DNA from: UBA9732 sp963621975
GTDB taxonomy: Bacteria; Spirochaetota; Spirochaetia; Sphaerochaetales; Sphaerochaetaceae
Direction of reading: 5' to 3'
Length of the DNA: 51,535 nt
Assembly: GCA_963621975.1 (NCBI GenBank)
Contig: CAVFGI010000012.1
Span: forward strand, 1 to 51,535
Numbering within the stretch: the stretch's first letter is position 1; every line of letters starts with the position of its first letter. Shown here piece by piece: positions 16,494 through 25,824 of the stretch. The translations under genes were made by a program, and so were the position numbers. The notes under the pieces were generated by a model. The model was not told the origin of the DNA and made no database searches. It saw only the letters and a program-made list of their open reading frames with translations.

Positions 16494-18124
16494 AAATGAG
16501 AACTGATAGAATTAATTTCGTTTTTAATGCACATCTGCCGTTTGTTAGGCACCCTGAATATCCTAAATTTCTTGAAGAAGATTGGCTTTATGAGGCTATA
16601 AATGAGTCATATATCCCTCTTTTGCGTATGATGATGCGTCTTAGAGAGGCTCATATTCCTTTCAGGCTTACTTTTTCTCTTTCGCCAACTTTATGTGAAA
16701 TGCTTTCAGATAAGCTTTTGTGTGGGCGTTTTGAGCAGTACATGAATGAACACATTGAGTTAGGCTATAAGGAATTAGAGCGCCTTGCAAATGAGCCTCA
16801 GTTCAAGGTTCTGGCTCAGGATTATGTTAATGAGCTTAATGCTAATTTGCTGTTTTATGAGAAGTATGAGAAGGATATTCTAAAAGCTTTTAATGACCTT
16901 TCAAATAGTGGTCATTTGGAGTTGATTACTACTACTGCAACTCATGCGTTTCTTCCGGCTTTTAAGGATTATCCTATTGCTTCTAATGTTCAAATTGAGA
17001 CTGGTGTTATGAACCATCTTAGGACTTTTGATAAGATGACTGAGGGCTTTTGGCTTCCTGAGTGTGGTTACTACCCTGGTCTTGAGTATTTACTTGCAAG
17101 ACAAAATATTAAGTGGACCACTTTGGGTGCTCAAGCTTTTGTGCTTTCTCAAGATGAGCCTAAGCAGGGCTGTTTTGCTCCTGTTAAGTGTCCTAATGGG
17201 CTGTACTGTTTTGCAAGAGATTATCACTTAACTAGTTTGATTTGGTCTTCTTCTGAGGGGTACCCGTGTGATCCCGATTACAGAGAGTTTTATAGGGATA
17301 TTGGTTACGATTTACCTTTGGATTATATTGGTCCTTATATTCATGAACCTAATGTGAGGGTTTTTACTGGTTTTAAGTATTGGGCTATTACTGGTAATGG
17401 TGCTGATAAGGTTGTTTATAATCCTGAGAAGGCTAGTGCTAAGGTTGCTTTACATGCAGGCAACTTCCTTTATCATGTGAAGAGTTTGGGGAATTTTGTT
17501 GAAGGTTCTCTTAAAAATGATCCTGTTTATACTGTTTCTTTTGATGCTGAGCTATTTGGTCACTGGTGGTATGAGGGAATTCAGTGGCTTGAACAGGTTA
17601 TCCGCAAGGTTGCTCTTGATGATGGGATGCGTTTGACCACTCCTAGTGAGATTGTGGCGTTGAATGAAGAAGTTGATACTTTGCATCCGGCTTATTCTAC
17701 TTGGGGAGATGGTGGTTATTCTCAGGTTTGGGTTGATAGTAGTTCTAATGCAAAATTCTATAGACATGTTTTCAAGGCTTTGGAGCACATGACTGAGCTT
17801 GCAAACCGTTTTCCTGATCAAAAATCGCTTAAACAGAGGTTCTTGACTCAAGCTGCTAGGGAGACTTTGCTTGCTATGGCTAGTGATTGGCCTTTTATCA
17901 TTCACAGTCATACTAGTGAGCAGTATGCTAAAAAGCGTCTTGAAGGACATCTTCAGAATGTAAACTTGGTTTATGAGAATATGTGTAGAAATGCTGTGAA
18001 TACCGAGTGGTTGGTTAATGCAGAAAAGAGAGATAATCTTTTTGGTTGGCTTGACTATAACATTTTTAGCTCAAAGCATTTAAATGAAGATAGTCCTATT
18101 TTTACTACCGATTTTTCTAAGTAG
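16490..18124 (+). CDS. GH57/DUF1957 glucan branching-type enzyme
   Basis: A 544-residue protein of glycoside hydrolase family 57, DUF1957 branch, which includes 1,4-alpha-glucan branching enzymes. The N-terminal motif NAHLPFVRHPEYP stands at the family's HQP position, the nucleophile glutamate is in GFWLPECGYYPG, and the acid/base aspartate is in VSFDAELFGHWWYEG. A C-terminal helical domain (residues about 430-530) with WPFIIHSHTSEQYA matches the branch. It probably builds or remodels glycogen in the cytoplasm. It starts in the stop of the DUF4912 gene, so the two are co-produced. A 9-bp repeat array begins right after its stop. Confidence 0.88.
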   Translation: MKMRTDRINFVFNAHLPFVRHPEYPKFLEEDWLYEAINESYIPLLRMMMRLREAHIPFRLTFSLSPTLCEMLSDKLLCGRFEQYMNEHIELGYKELERLANEPQFKVLAQDYVNELNANLLFYEKYEKDILKAFNDLSNSGHLELITTTATHAFLPAFKDYPIASNVQIETGVMNHLRTFDKMTEGFWLPECGYYPGLEYLLARQNIKWTTLGAQAFVLSQDEPKQGCFAPVKCPNGLYCFARDYHLTSLIWSSSEGYPCDPDYREFYRDIGYDLPLDYIGPYIHEPNVRVFTGFKYWAITGNGADKVVYNPEKASAKVALHAGNFLYHVKSLGNFVEGSLKNDPVYTVSFDAELFGHWWYEGIQWLEQVIRKVALDDGMRLTTPSEIVALNEEVDTLHPAYSTWGDGGYSQVWVDSSSNAKFYRHVFKALEHMTELANRFPDQKSLKQRFLTQAARETLLAMASDWPFIIHSHTSEQYAKKRLEGHLQNVNLVYENMCRNAVNTEWLVNAEKRDNLFGWLDYNIFSSKHLNEDSPIFTTDFSK

Positions 18125-18205
18125 GCTAGGTTGGCTAGGTTCACTAGGTGGACTAGGTGGGCTAGGTTCACTAGGTGGACTAGGATTTGACTAGGTGTAC
18201 TAAGT
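18125..18205 (+). repeat. 9-bp repeat array D, CTAGGT type
   Basis: Units of nine bases (GGCTAGGTT, CACTAGGTG, GACTAGGTG) alternate between two convergent genes, then fade into GACTAGGTGTACTAAGTG. The period equals that of arrays A-C, E and F but the sequence differs and the cap is missing. It starts directly at the stop codon of the GH57 gene and continues in its frame until a TGA at about 18188. Confidence 0.8.
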
Positions 18206-18208
18206 GCG

Positions 18209-18886
18209 TTAGTATCCCAGCTCTTGGCCAATAATAATTACTATCATTCTGCCATTGGGCTGTCTGCCTGTGATTACTGCGCTGTTGCATAATCTTGATG
18301 TGCAAGAGCCTGCTGGTGGGAACATCATGTTGCGCCCTTTTAGGTCTTGGGAAATGCAATGTCCGTGTTTTGCGCAATAGGTGTCGAGGCCTAGTCTTAT
18401 TGCATTTGCTGGTGCACAAACTGTTTTCATTCTCATCATGGCATCTTCTAGGGTAGGTACTATTTTGTTGTAACCAGCAACAACAATTACACGTTTTGGG
18501 CCAAAGAGGAAGGCACAAAGGCGGTTTCCTGTGCCGTCTATGTTGTACAAGGCGCCTTCTTGGGTAATTGCATTTGTGCCTGAGAGGAAGGTGTCTGCCA
18601 TTACACATTCCTGCTTGCGTTTAAATGATTCTTCTGGGCTTAGGCCTTTTTCGTACCTGTCAATGAATTTATATTGAGGGCTTTGTATTAAATCTAATGC
18701 TCCAATTTCGCTTAGGGTTACTGATCCTCCTACGCCTATAGTTTCACCTGGTACTAGTAGGGTTTTTAGAAGTGCTAGTGCTTCATTTTTGGTTGGGACA
18801 TAGACACCTTTAATTCCGTTCTTTCCAAGGTTTTCTATTGTTTTTGAGATTCTAATGTTTATGACTTTGTTTAAATTAGGTTCCAT
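18209..18886 (-). CDS. LUD-domain (LutC/DUF162) protein
   Basis: A 225-residue soluble protein of the LUD family. Motifs are GVYVPTKNEALALL, GGSVTLSEIGAL, GTNAITQEGALYNIDGTGNR and VVAGYNKIVPTLEDAM. LUD proteins occur in lactate oxidation complexes (LutB/LutC) but stand-alone members like this are common in anaerobes and have no assigned reaction. Four cysteines near the C-terminus (CAKHGHC, CTSRLC) could bind metal. AGAGAGG precedes the ATG at 18886. It is divergent from the decarboxylase gene and convergent with the GH57 gene. Confidence 0.85.
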   Translation of the reverse strand: MEPNLNKVINIRISKTIENLGKNGIKGVYVPTKNEALALLKTLLVPGETIGVGGSVTLSEIGALDLIQSPQYKFIDRYEKGLSPEESFKRKQECVMADTFLSGTNAITQEGALYNIDGTGNRLCAFLFGPKRVIVVAGYNKIVPTLEDAMMRMKTVCAPANAIRLGLDTYCAKHGHCISQDLKGRNMMFPPAGSCTSRLCNSAVITGRQPNGRMIVIIIGQELGY

Positions 18887-18954
18887 ATTCGCCTCTCTCT
18901 TTAGTTTTGATTTATTTTATCATTTTATTGTGTTGTGTGTAGCTTTTTTTTGGC

Positions 18955-18993
18955 TATAATTAATGAAGATATTTATGAGGTTTTTCAAAAACC
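18955..18993 (+). promoter_or_regulatory. Promoter and short hairpin upstream of the decarboxylase gene
   Basis: TATAAT at 18955-18960 is the likely -10 box. At 18979-18993 the sequence GGTTTTTCAAAAACC is a perfect inverted repeat in the short leader, possibly an operator or RNA hairpin close to the start. Confidence 0.45.
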
Positions 18994-19008
18994 GCTATGG
19001 GAGAGTTT

Positions 19009-20178
19009 ATGGCCAGCAATAATCCTTTGGCACAGCGTGCTAGATTCAAAGAGATGGTAGAGTTTTCAAAGACACTACCCACGCCTCATGTGATTGTAGA
19101 TTTGCAATTGATAAAATTGTACTACCAAAGAATGAAAAAAGCTTGTCCTTATGCTGATATTTACTTTGCACTTAAAGCTTGTCCTCTTAATGAGATAGCT
19201 TCAATGCTCTATGATATGGGCTCATGCTTTGATATTGCTAGTAGATATGAACTTGACCAGGTTTTGGCTCTTGGAGTTTCTCCTTCAAGAGTGTTTTACG
19301 GCAATCCTATAAAAAAAGAGGAAGATGTTGCTTATTTCTGGTCAAAGGGTGTTACTACTTTTGCAAGCGACTGTGAGAACGATATTCGCAAGATTGCCCG
19401 TGTTGCTCCAGGTGCTCAAGTCTATTTTAGGATGCTTTTACCAGCAAGTAATAGCGCAGATTGGCCTTTGTCTAGGAAGTTTGGTTGTCACAGCAATATG
19501 ATATTGCAATTGATAAATCTTGCTTTATCCTTGGGTCTTAAGCCAATTGGCATTTCTTTCCACGTGGGGTCACAACAGCGAGACGTTACAGTTTGGGATA
19601 CAGCGTTAGCTCTTTGTGCCGATATTTTTGCAAAATCTCCCTGCAAGTTGAGTTTGATTGACATGGGTGGAGGCCTTCCTGCAAGGTATGTTTATGAAAC
19701 AATGAGCATTGAAGACTATGGTCTTATTATCAATAGTTACATTAAAAAACACTTCCCTGATGCCAAAATACGCCCTCATTTTGTTATGGAGCCAGGTCGT
19801 AGTTTGGTTGCAGACAGTGGTATTTTGGCTTCTACTGTTGTAGAGGTTGCTAGAAAAGGTGGAGATGAAGACTATAGATGGGTCTTCCTTGATACTGGTA
19901 AATTTAACGGTATGATTGAGACAATAGATGAGAGTATAAGATATAGCAGTGTTTGTTCTTGCGATATGGATTGTACTCATCCTACGGAACCTGTGGTGCT
20001 TGCAGGTCCTACTTGCGATAGCATGGATATTATGTATGAAAAGGAAAAATATCCTCTTCCAGTGGATTTGAAAGCAGGGGATAGAATATATTTCCTAGCA
20101 GCCGGTGCATACACAGCAAGTTATGCTAGTGTATGCTTTAACGGCTTTCCTCCAATTAAAACCTATGTTTTTAATTGA
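19009..20178 (+). CDS. Ornithine/lysine decarboxylase-like PLP enzyme (fold type III)
   Basis: A 389-residue enzyme of the eukaryotic-like ornithine decarboxylase group. The PLP lysine is in YFALKACPL, followed by HVGSQQRD, DMGGGLPARY, EPGRSLVADSG and the second-half motif GPTCDSMD with its catalytic cysteine. It probably makes putrescine or cadaverine for polyamine supply; ornithine versus lysine cannot be decided here. The ATG at 19009 is preferred because GGGAG lies just upstream; an in-frame ATG at 18997 has no ribosome-binding site. It is convergent with secA with a gap of nine bases. Confidence 0.88.
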   Translation: MASNNPLAQRARFKEMVEFSKTLPTPHVIVDLQLIKLYYQRMKKACPYADIYFALKACPLNEIASMLYDMGSCFDIASRYELDQVLALGVSPSRVFYGNPIKKEEDVAYFWSKGVTTFASDCENDIRKIARVAPGAQVYFRMLLPASNSADWPLSRKFGCHSNMILQLINLALSLGLKPIGISFHVGSQQRDVTVWDTALALCADIFAKSPCKLSLIDMGGGLPARYVYETMSIEDYGLIINSYIKKHFPDAKIRPHFVMEPGRSLVADSGILASTVVEVARKGGDEDYRWVFLDTGKFNGMIETIDESIRYSSVCSCDMDCTHPTEPVVLAGPTCDSMDIMYEKEKYPLPVDLKAGDRIYFLAAGAYTASYASVCFNGFPPIKTYVFN

Positions 20179-20187
20179 GGCTTAGGC

Positions 20188-22965
20188 TTAGTTGCTTCCT
20201 TTGTTCCTGCCACAACAATTCTTATACTTTTTTCCACTTCCACAAGGACAGGGGTCATTTCTTCCTACCTTTGGGGTGGAGCGAACAATTTGAATTGAGT
20301 TTTGAGCATGGGCGTTTTCTGCTGTCCTTGCTTGCATTGCTTGTCTAGCTGCCATATTGCTAAATTGACTGCTTTCTCCATGGGATTCGTACATCTTGCG
20401 AGGTCTTGGAACTCTTGCATTTGGGTCAGCGTTAAGGCGAATTTGGATTCTTACAATTGTCTTTGCAACGGTAGACTTGATTTGGTCAATCATTGCGTCA
20501 AAGATGTCAAAACCTTCTAACTTGTACTCCAAAAGAGGATTCTTTTGGGCATAGGATCTTAATGCTACAGAGTCACGTAGGTCTTCAAGTTCTTCAAGGT
20601 GGTTTTGCCATCTACTATCTATTTGTCTTAAATAGATTTGGCGAATGAATTCTCCAAACTGGTCTTTTCCAATAATAGCTGCTTTTGCTTCTACGTTTTT
20701 ACGAACAATGTCTTTGATTTTAGCTTCTAGGGCTTCTTTGGTCATGCTTTCATCTTCTTGTGAAGGCTGATAGTCATAGCCAATCTTATCCATAAGTTCT
20801 TGGTGCAGTGTTGCAAGGTTGTTTGTGTTTTTGCTATGAGAGTCATCAACAGCTTCAGCAATAAACTCAAAGCATGCATTTAAGGCACGTTCTACCATGT
20901 CTTTATCAACAAGGATTTCATCGCGCTGAGAGTAGATGAAGTTTCTTTGTTCGTTAAGAACATCATCATATTCCAAAAGACGTTTTCTTATGTCAAAGTT
21001 ACGTTCTTCAACACGTTTTTGAGCACTTTCTATGACTCTGCTTACCATGGCATGTTCAATTGGCTCACCTGTATTCATTCCAAGTCTGCCAACTATGGCT
21101 TTCATGTTGTCTTTTGCAAATAGACGTAAAATTGTGTCATCAAAACTCACATAGAAACGAGAAACTCCAGGGTCTCCTTGACGTCCACTTCTTCCTCTAA
21201 GCTGGTTATCTATTCGTCTAGATTCATGACGTTCTGTTCCAAGTATGTATAGACCTCCTAAGGATTTAACTTCTTCATAGTTATCTTGCCATTGAGATCT
21301 TGTTTTTTCTTTTGCTAGTTTGAATTCCTCTTCTGTTGCTTCTGTTCCACAAAGTTTTCTTGCTAGAGCATCTGGAGAGCCACCAAGTTTGATATCTGTA
21401 CCACGACCGGCCATGTTAGTAGCAACAGTGACAGCTCCTTTGGCTCCGGCATTTTCAATAATTGTAGCTTCTCTTGCATGGTTCTTTGCATTGAGTACTT
21501 CATGTTGAATTCCCATTTTACGAAGCAGGGAAGAGATTAATTCAGATTTTTCAATTGAAACAGTTCCTATTAGAATTGGCTGGCCTGTTTCATGTACACG
21601 CTTGATTTCTTCACAGATTGCTTTGTATTTGAATCCTTCATTAAGGTAAACAAGGTCATCCTTATCCTGTCTTTGCACTGGCACGTGGGTTGGAATGACA
21701 ACAACATCTAGGTTGTAGATTGAAGCAAATTCTGTTGCCTCTGTGTCTGCGGTACCTGTCATGCCGGAAACCTTGTCATACATTCTAAAGAAGTTTTGGA
21801 ATGTGATGGTTGCAAGGGTTTTGTTTTTTCCATATACCTTGATGTGTTCTTTTGCTTCAATGGCTTGATGCAGTCCGTCACTGTAACGTCGTCCATGGAG
21901 AATTCGCCCAGTAAATTCATCTACTATCTGAACTTGGTTGTCTTGAACTACATAGTCTGTATCTTTATGGTACAGGTGTTTTGCAACCATAGCCTGGGTC
22001 ACATAATGGATGTACTCGAAATTATCATCGTCATAAAGCGAGCCCTGAATGATGCCCAGATTGTGCAAGAGCTCTTCCATATGGGCCATGCCTTGTTTGG
22101 TAAAGCTTACTCGACGGCTTTTTTCATCTAGCATGTAATCGCCATCTGGTTCTAGTTTTGCACCTTCTTCAAAGCGCGCAAAGGCCGATATCTCTGGATA
22201 TTCTCCAGTTTCTGGGTCTTTTTCACATTCTTTGAAGTAGGGGGTTATCTTTTCTGCATTGATGGCCTGTTGGGTGTCATCATCTGCAGGGCCTGAAATG
22301 ATTAGAGGTGTTCTAGCTTCATCAATGAGGATTGAGTCTATTTCATCTATTATGCAGTAATGATGTTTTGGCTGGATTTTGTCCTGATATCTAAGTTTCA
22401 TGTTATCTCTTAGATAATCAAAGCCAAATTCATTGTTTGTTCCATATGTGATATCACAAAGATATGCTTCTTTACGGCGTGCATTGTCCATGTTAGAGAC
22501 AATAACGCCTACTGTGAGACCTAAGAAATTGTAAATTGGGCTCATCCATTGGGCGTCACGCTGGGCTAGATAATCGTTAACGGTAACTACGTGAACGCCT
22601 TTTTCTTCTAGTGCATTAAGATAGGCGGCAGGGACACTGGTTAGTGTCTTTCCTTCACCAGTTTTCATTTCAAGGATTTTGCCTTGATGAAGTACAATTG
22701 CACCCATGATTTGAACATCATAATGGCGTTCTCCTAGAACCCTGCGTGAGGCTTCTCTTACTAAGGCATAAGCCTCAGGTAAGATTTGGTCTAGTGTTTC
22801 ACCTTTTTTAATTCTATCTTTAAATGCATTCGTTTGTTGTGGAAACTCTTCATCTTTGAGGGAACGAGCCCATGAATCAAAGGAATTAACTTTTTCTACT
22901 ATAGGACTTAAGGCTTTTATGTCCTTATCTTTTTTTGTGCCGAATAATTTTGATAAAAATGACAT
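20188..22965 (-). CDS. secA: Preprotein translocase ATPase SecA
   Basis: A 925-residue motor of the Sec pathway at the inner membrane. Walker A is MKTGEGKTLTSVPA, the DEAD-like box is IIDEIDSILIDEARTPL, and the preprotein-crosslinking, helical scaffold and wing domains follow in normal order (ITFQNFFRMYDKVSGMTGTA; GRGTDIKLGG; RGRSGRQGDPG). The C-terminus carries the zinc-binding SEC-C motif NDPCPCGSGKKYKNCCG. The ATG at 22965 gives MSFLSKLFG; a start 27 bases upstream would lie over the promoter. TATAAT ends six bases before this ATG, so the message is probably leaderless. Confidence 0.97.
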   Translation of the reverse strand: MSFLSKLFGTKKDKDIKALSPIVEKVNSFDSWARSLKDEEFPQQTNAFKDRIKKGETLDQILPEAYALVREASRRVLGERHYDVQIMGAIVLHQGKILEMKTGEGKTLTSVPAAYLNALEEKGVHVVTVNDYLAQRDAQWMSPIYNFLGLTVGVIVSNMDNARRKEAYLCDITYGTNNEFGFDYLRDNMKLRYQDKIQPKHHYCIIDEIDSILIDEARTPLIISGPADDDTQQAINAEKITPYFKECEKDPETGEYPEISAFARFEEGAKLEPDGDYMLDEKSRRVSFTKQGMAHMEELLHNLGIIQGSLYDDDNFEYIHYVTQAMVAKHLYHKDTDYVVQDNQVQIVDEFTGRILHGRRYSDGLHQAIEAKEHIKVYGKNKTLATITFQNFFRMYDKVSGMTGTADTEATEFASIYNLDVVVIPTHVPVQRQDKDDLVYLNEGFKYKAICEEIKRVHETGQPILIGTVSIEKSELISSLLRKMGIQHEVLNAKNHAREATIIENAGAKGAVTVATNMAGRGTDIKLGGSPDALARKLCGTEATEEEFKLAKEKTRSQWQDNYEEVKSLGGLYILGTERHESRRIDNQLRGRSGRQGDPGVSRFYVSFDDTILRLFAKDNMKAIVGRLGMNTGEPIEHAMVSRVIESAQKRVEERNFDIRKRLLEYDDVLNEQRNFIYSQRDEILVDKDMVERALNACFEFIAEAVDDSHSKNTNNLATLHQELMDKIGYDYQPSQEDESMTKEALEAKIKDIVRKNVEAKAAIIGKDQFGEFIRQIYLRQIDSRWQNHLEELEDLRDSVALRSYAQKNPLLEYKLEGFDIFDAMIDQIKSTVAKTIVRIQIRLNADPNARVPRPRKMYESHGESSQFSNMAARQAMQARTAENAHAQNSIQIVRSTPKVGRNDPCPCGSGKKYKNCCGRNKGSN

Positions 22966-22971
22966 GTGTTT

Positions 22972-22977
22972 ATTATA
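22972..22977 (-). promoter_or_regulatory. -10 box of secA
   Basis: TATAAT on the minus strand lies exactly six bases before the secA ATG. The -35 region is weak (TTTCCG, 17 bases upstream). Confidence 0.55.
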
Positions 22978-23006
22978 TCTAAAATAGTGCAAAACGGAAA
23001 GATTGG

Positions 23007-23035
23007 TTGTCAGATTGGCTGTGATTTCTTATACT
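23007..23035 (+). promoter_or_regulatory. Promoter of the cvpA-holB-atoS-atoC-dinG operon
   Basis: TTGTCA at 23007-23012, 17 bases, TATACT at 23030-23035, then an AGAGAGA ribosome-binding site before the ATG at 23058. It is back to back with the secA promoter. Confidence 0.65.
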
Positions 23036-23057
23036 ATTATTACTTAAGAGAGAGAAA

Positions 23058-23555
23058 ATGGAATATTTAAAAACGGTAGATTACATTATCATTGTTCTTC
23101 TTTTTATTGGTGGTATTTGGGGTGCAATTAAAGGCCTGATTGAAGAACTTTCAACTAAGTTTGGATATGTGATTGGTTTTGTTGTTGCCTTTATGTTTAC
23201 ATCTCCTATTGGTAAGCTTTTTGCTGAAAGATTTGGGTTTCCAGATTGGTTTTCTGCTTTTATTGGATACTTTTTGATTTTCATGATTGGATATTCTTTT
23301 GTTAGGGGTTTTGGCTCTGTTCTAAACAATATTTGTGAGGAGTCTAGTCTTGATGTTGTTGACCATCTTTTGGGCTTTTTCTTGGGTGGTATTGAGGCTC
23401 TTTTATTGATTGGTCTTGCAGAGTATCTTCTTAATTATCAGAATCTTTTTAATCTTCAAGATGTCTTTAATGAGAGTTTTCTTTCAAGCAGATTAATCAT
23501 GCCTTTTTCTACTTGGTTTGTTGAGCTGTTTAGCTCTGTGGGAGGCTTTGTTTGA
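23058..23555 (+). CDS. CvpA-family membrane protein
   Basis: A 165-residue inner-membrane protein with four hydrophobic segments and the CvpA pattern DYIIIVLLFIGGIWGAIKG at the start. CvpA is linked in other bacteria to colicin V production and envelope maintenance, but no reaction is known. It starts a five-gene operon in which every stop overlaps or touches the next start. Purine-rich AGAGAGA lies upstream of the ATG. Confidence 0.85.
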   Translation: MEYLKTVDYIIIVLLFIGGIWGAIKGLIEELSTKFGYVIGFVVAFMFTSPIGKLFAERFGFPDWFSAFIGYFLIFMIGYSFVRGFGSVLNNICEESSLDVVDHLLGFFLGGIEALLLIGLAEYLLNYQNLFNLQDVFNESFLSSRLIMPFSTWFVELFSSVGGFV

Positions 23556-24652
23556 TGTTTGAGGGCCTTGCCGTTACTCAGCCTGAAATTGCTCAACAAC
23601 TGTCTGATTTGATAGAAAATGGCAATTTTCCTAGTGCATCTTTGTTTTTTGGGCCATTGTTTTCTGGGCGAATGTATGCTGCAATGCAGGTGTGCAGGGC
23701 TCTTGATGTTCCTAGAGAGAATACAATTATTGTTTCAGATAGAAATCATGAACACAGAATCAAGACTGCTTTGGCCCTGTTGAGGAGGGCAAAAAATAAG
23801 GCTGCTAAGGAGTTTTTGAAAGAAAATATCGGGATACTATTGCAGCAATATCATGGTGCTCTGATTGAAGACCAGTCAGCTGCCGGGAAAAAGCGTTTTG
23901 AGGATGCGGCTGGCGTGGGCGAATTGCTTGATTTGTTGGGGCCTGCTGAAGAATCTCAAATAGATGGCTTGGTGGATAAGATTTCAAAGGCAATTGGGCC
24001 TTTGATGGATTCAAACAAGACTGGTGCAATATCTGTTGCTCAGGTGCGTGCTATTAGGGATTGGTGCGCTACTTCTGCTATGGATGGGCAACATAAGTTG
24101 ATAATTATTGAGGGCTTGGAAAATGCGCTTGGCTCTGCGGTCAATGCTTTACTGAAGACGCTGGAGGAGCCTCCTAGAGATACTTATTTTGTGATTATAT
24201 CGGCGAATCCTGGGAGATTGCTGGCTACTATCTTAAGTAGGGTACGCAAATTTAAGTTTAATGAATTGGATAAAGCTCAGACAAAGTATATTTTGAATTC
24301 GCTTTTTGTTGACCCTAACAAATATGGCTCTCTTGAGCAGTTTTTTCTTGATGGTGCTGGAATTGATGATTCTTTTCTTTGCCGAGCGGCTTTGGATTTG
24401 GTTGTAAAAAAAGACTTGAATGTTCCAGCCCTGGTCAAGGTTCTTGAAGATAATAGGGCGTGGGATTTGTTTTATTCTCATGTGATAGATTTAATTTATA
24501 AGGGTCAACAAGATGGCTCTATTGATGCTAAGAAGGCGGAATACTTGATAACGGAACTGACTTCTATGCTAAATAAGGCTAAGACTTATAACCAACTTAA
24601 AAGGCTTACGTTTGACTATGTGATTTATAGAGTTAAAGAGGTTTTAAGATGA
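23555..24652 (+). CDS. holB: DNA polymerase III delta' (HolB-like) clamp-loader subunit
   Basis: A 365-residue AAA+ protein of the clamp loader. The P-loop region ASLFFGPLFSGRMYAAM has lost the GKT, as is usual for delta'. The conserved helix HKLIIIEGLENALGSAVNALL, the LLKTLEEPPRDTYFVI stretch and the sensor ILSRVRKF are present. The family's zinc module between P-loop and Walker B is missing; instead there is a long charged insertion (residues about 60-160). The ATG at 23555 forms TGATG with the cvpA stop and has GGAGG nine bases upstream; a TTG three bases earlier is the alternative. Confidence 0.85.
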   Translation: MFEGLAVTQPEIAQQLSDLIENGNFPSASLFFGPLFSGRMYAAMQVCRALDVPRENTIIVSDRNHEHRIKTALALLRRAKNKAAKEFLKENIGILLQQYHGALIEDQSAAGKKRFEDAAGVGELLDLLGPAEESQIDGLVDKISKAIGPLMDSNKTGAISVAQVRAIRDWCATSAMDGQHKLIIIEGLENALGSAVNALLKTLEEPPRDTYFVIISANPGRLLATILSRVRKFKFNELDKAQTKYILNSLFVDPNKYGSLEQFFLDGAGIDDSFLCRAALDLVVKKDLNVPALVKVLEDNRAWDLFYSHVIDLIYKGQQDGSIDAKKAEYLITELTSMLNKAKTYNQLKRLTFDYVIYRVKEVLR

Positions 24653-25824
24653 ATACTTTTGTTTCTAAGGCGTCTTCAAAGATTTCTAAGCTCTCTGATG
24701 AACAGATTCTTGGCATTATTAATACTCAAACTTCAGAGCTTAAACTTAGAAACTTGGCTTTGGATAATGCCTTTATGGGCTATGTTTTGGTGGATAAAGA
24801 TGGCAATGTTGCTTATCTAAATAAAGCTGTATCTTCTTTGGTTCCTGTTTTTAAAAGGAAGAAGTACAATAATTGTTCCATTGAGAAAGTATTTATTGAT
24901 CAAAAAGTTATTTTATTTATGAGAAGTTGTATTAGTGAACAAAAGGCTAATGTTGCACAACTTTTTGAATTTGAAGATACCAATGGGGAAAAGAAGTCTG
25001 TTAACTGTCGTTCTGCTAAGGTTGAAGATTTTGATGGTTTTCTTTTTACTTTTGGAGATGTGACTTTCTTTAATAAGTTTAAGGATGAGTTTAGAAAGAA
25101 TGAGAGTTTAGCTTCTATGACTACAATGGCAGCTGGTGTGGCTCATGAGATTAAAAATCCGTTGGCGTCTGTTTCTATTTATGTTCAACTTCTTCAGAAG
25201 GAGTTGGACCGCAATGGCTCAATTTCTGCAGATACTGCTAAAAAATACATTCCAATCATCAAAGAAGGACTTGATAGAATAAATTCTATTGCTGTGGATT
25301 TTCTTTTTGCTGTTAAGCCTATGAAGGTGAGTTTTGAAAAGTGTAGTTTTAACGAGATTGTTAATAGGGTTGTGAGAATTTCTGAAGCTGAGTTGAAGGA
25401 TGCTGGAATTTATTTGGATCTAAATTTATCCACTTCTATGCCAAATGTTTTGATGGATGTTGGTCTTATGCAACAGGCTCTCTTGAATTTGGTTAAAAAT
25501 GGCCTTCAAGCTATGGAAGATACTGGCAGGGAGAAGAGGATAACAATTTCTACCTATCTAGAGGGAGCTAATGCAATTTTAAGTGTAAGAGATTCTGGCT
25601 GTGGTATGACGGACAAACAAATGGAAAAAATTTTTGAACCTTATTACACTACTAAGTCTAATGGAACTGGTTTGGGTCTTACTGTTTTGTTTAAGATTAT
25701 CAAGGAACATAGTGGAGATATTCATGTGCATTCGGTTAAGGATGAGGGCTCTGAATTTATTATTTCTCTTCCTATTCCTCAAGAGGAGCTTTTTAGAATT
25801 CAATATAATCCGGAGGGCAAATGA
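24649..25824 (+). CDS. Cytoplasmic PAS sensor histidine kinase, AtoS/NtrB type
   Basis: A 391-residue soluble histidine kinase without membrane segments. Residues about 35-140 look like a PAS domain (GYVLVDKDGNVAYLNKAV). The phosphorylated histidine is His166 in GVAHEIKNPLASVS. The ATPase domain follows with the N box LLNLVKNGLQAM, G1 DSGCGMTD and G2 GTGLGLTVL. It overlaps the next gene, its likely partner regulator, by four bases. The layout matches NtrB/AtoS-type sensors that drive sigma54 activators; the signal is unknown. Confidence 0.93.
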   Translation: MNTFVSKASSKISKLSDEQILGIINTQTSELKLRNLALDNAFMGYVLVDKDGNVAYLNKAVSSLVPVFKRKKYNNCSIEKVFIDQKVILFMRSCISEQKANVAQLFEFEDTNGEKKSVNCRSAKVEDFDGFLFTFGDVTFFNKFKDEFRKNESLASMTTMAAGVAHEIKNPLASVSIYVQLLQKELDRNGSISADTAKKYIPIIKEGLDRINSIAVDFLFAVKPMKVSFEKCSFNEIVNRVVRISEAELKDAGIYLDLNLSTSMPNVLMDVGLMQQALLNLVKNGLQAMEDTGREKRITISTYLEGANAILSVRDSGCGMTDKQMEKIFEPYYTTKSNGTGLGLTVLFKIIKEHSGDIHVHSVKDEGSEFIISLPIPQEELFRIQYNPEGK

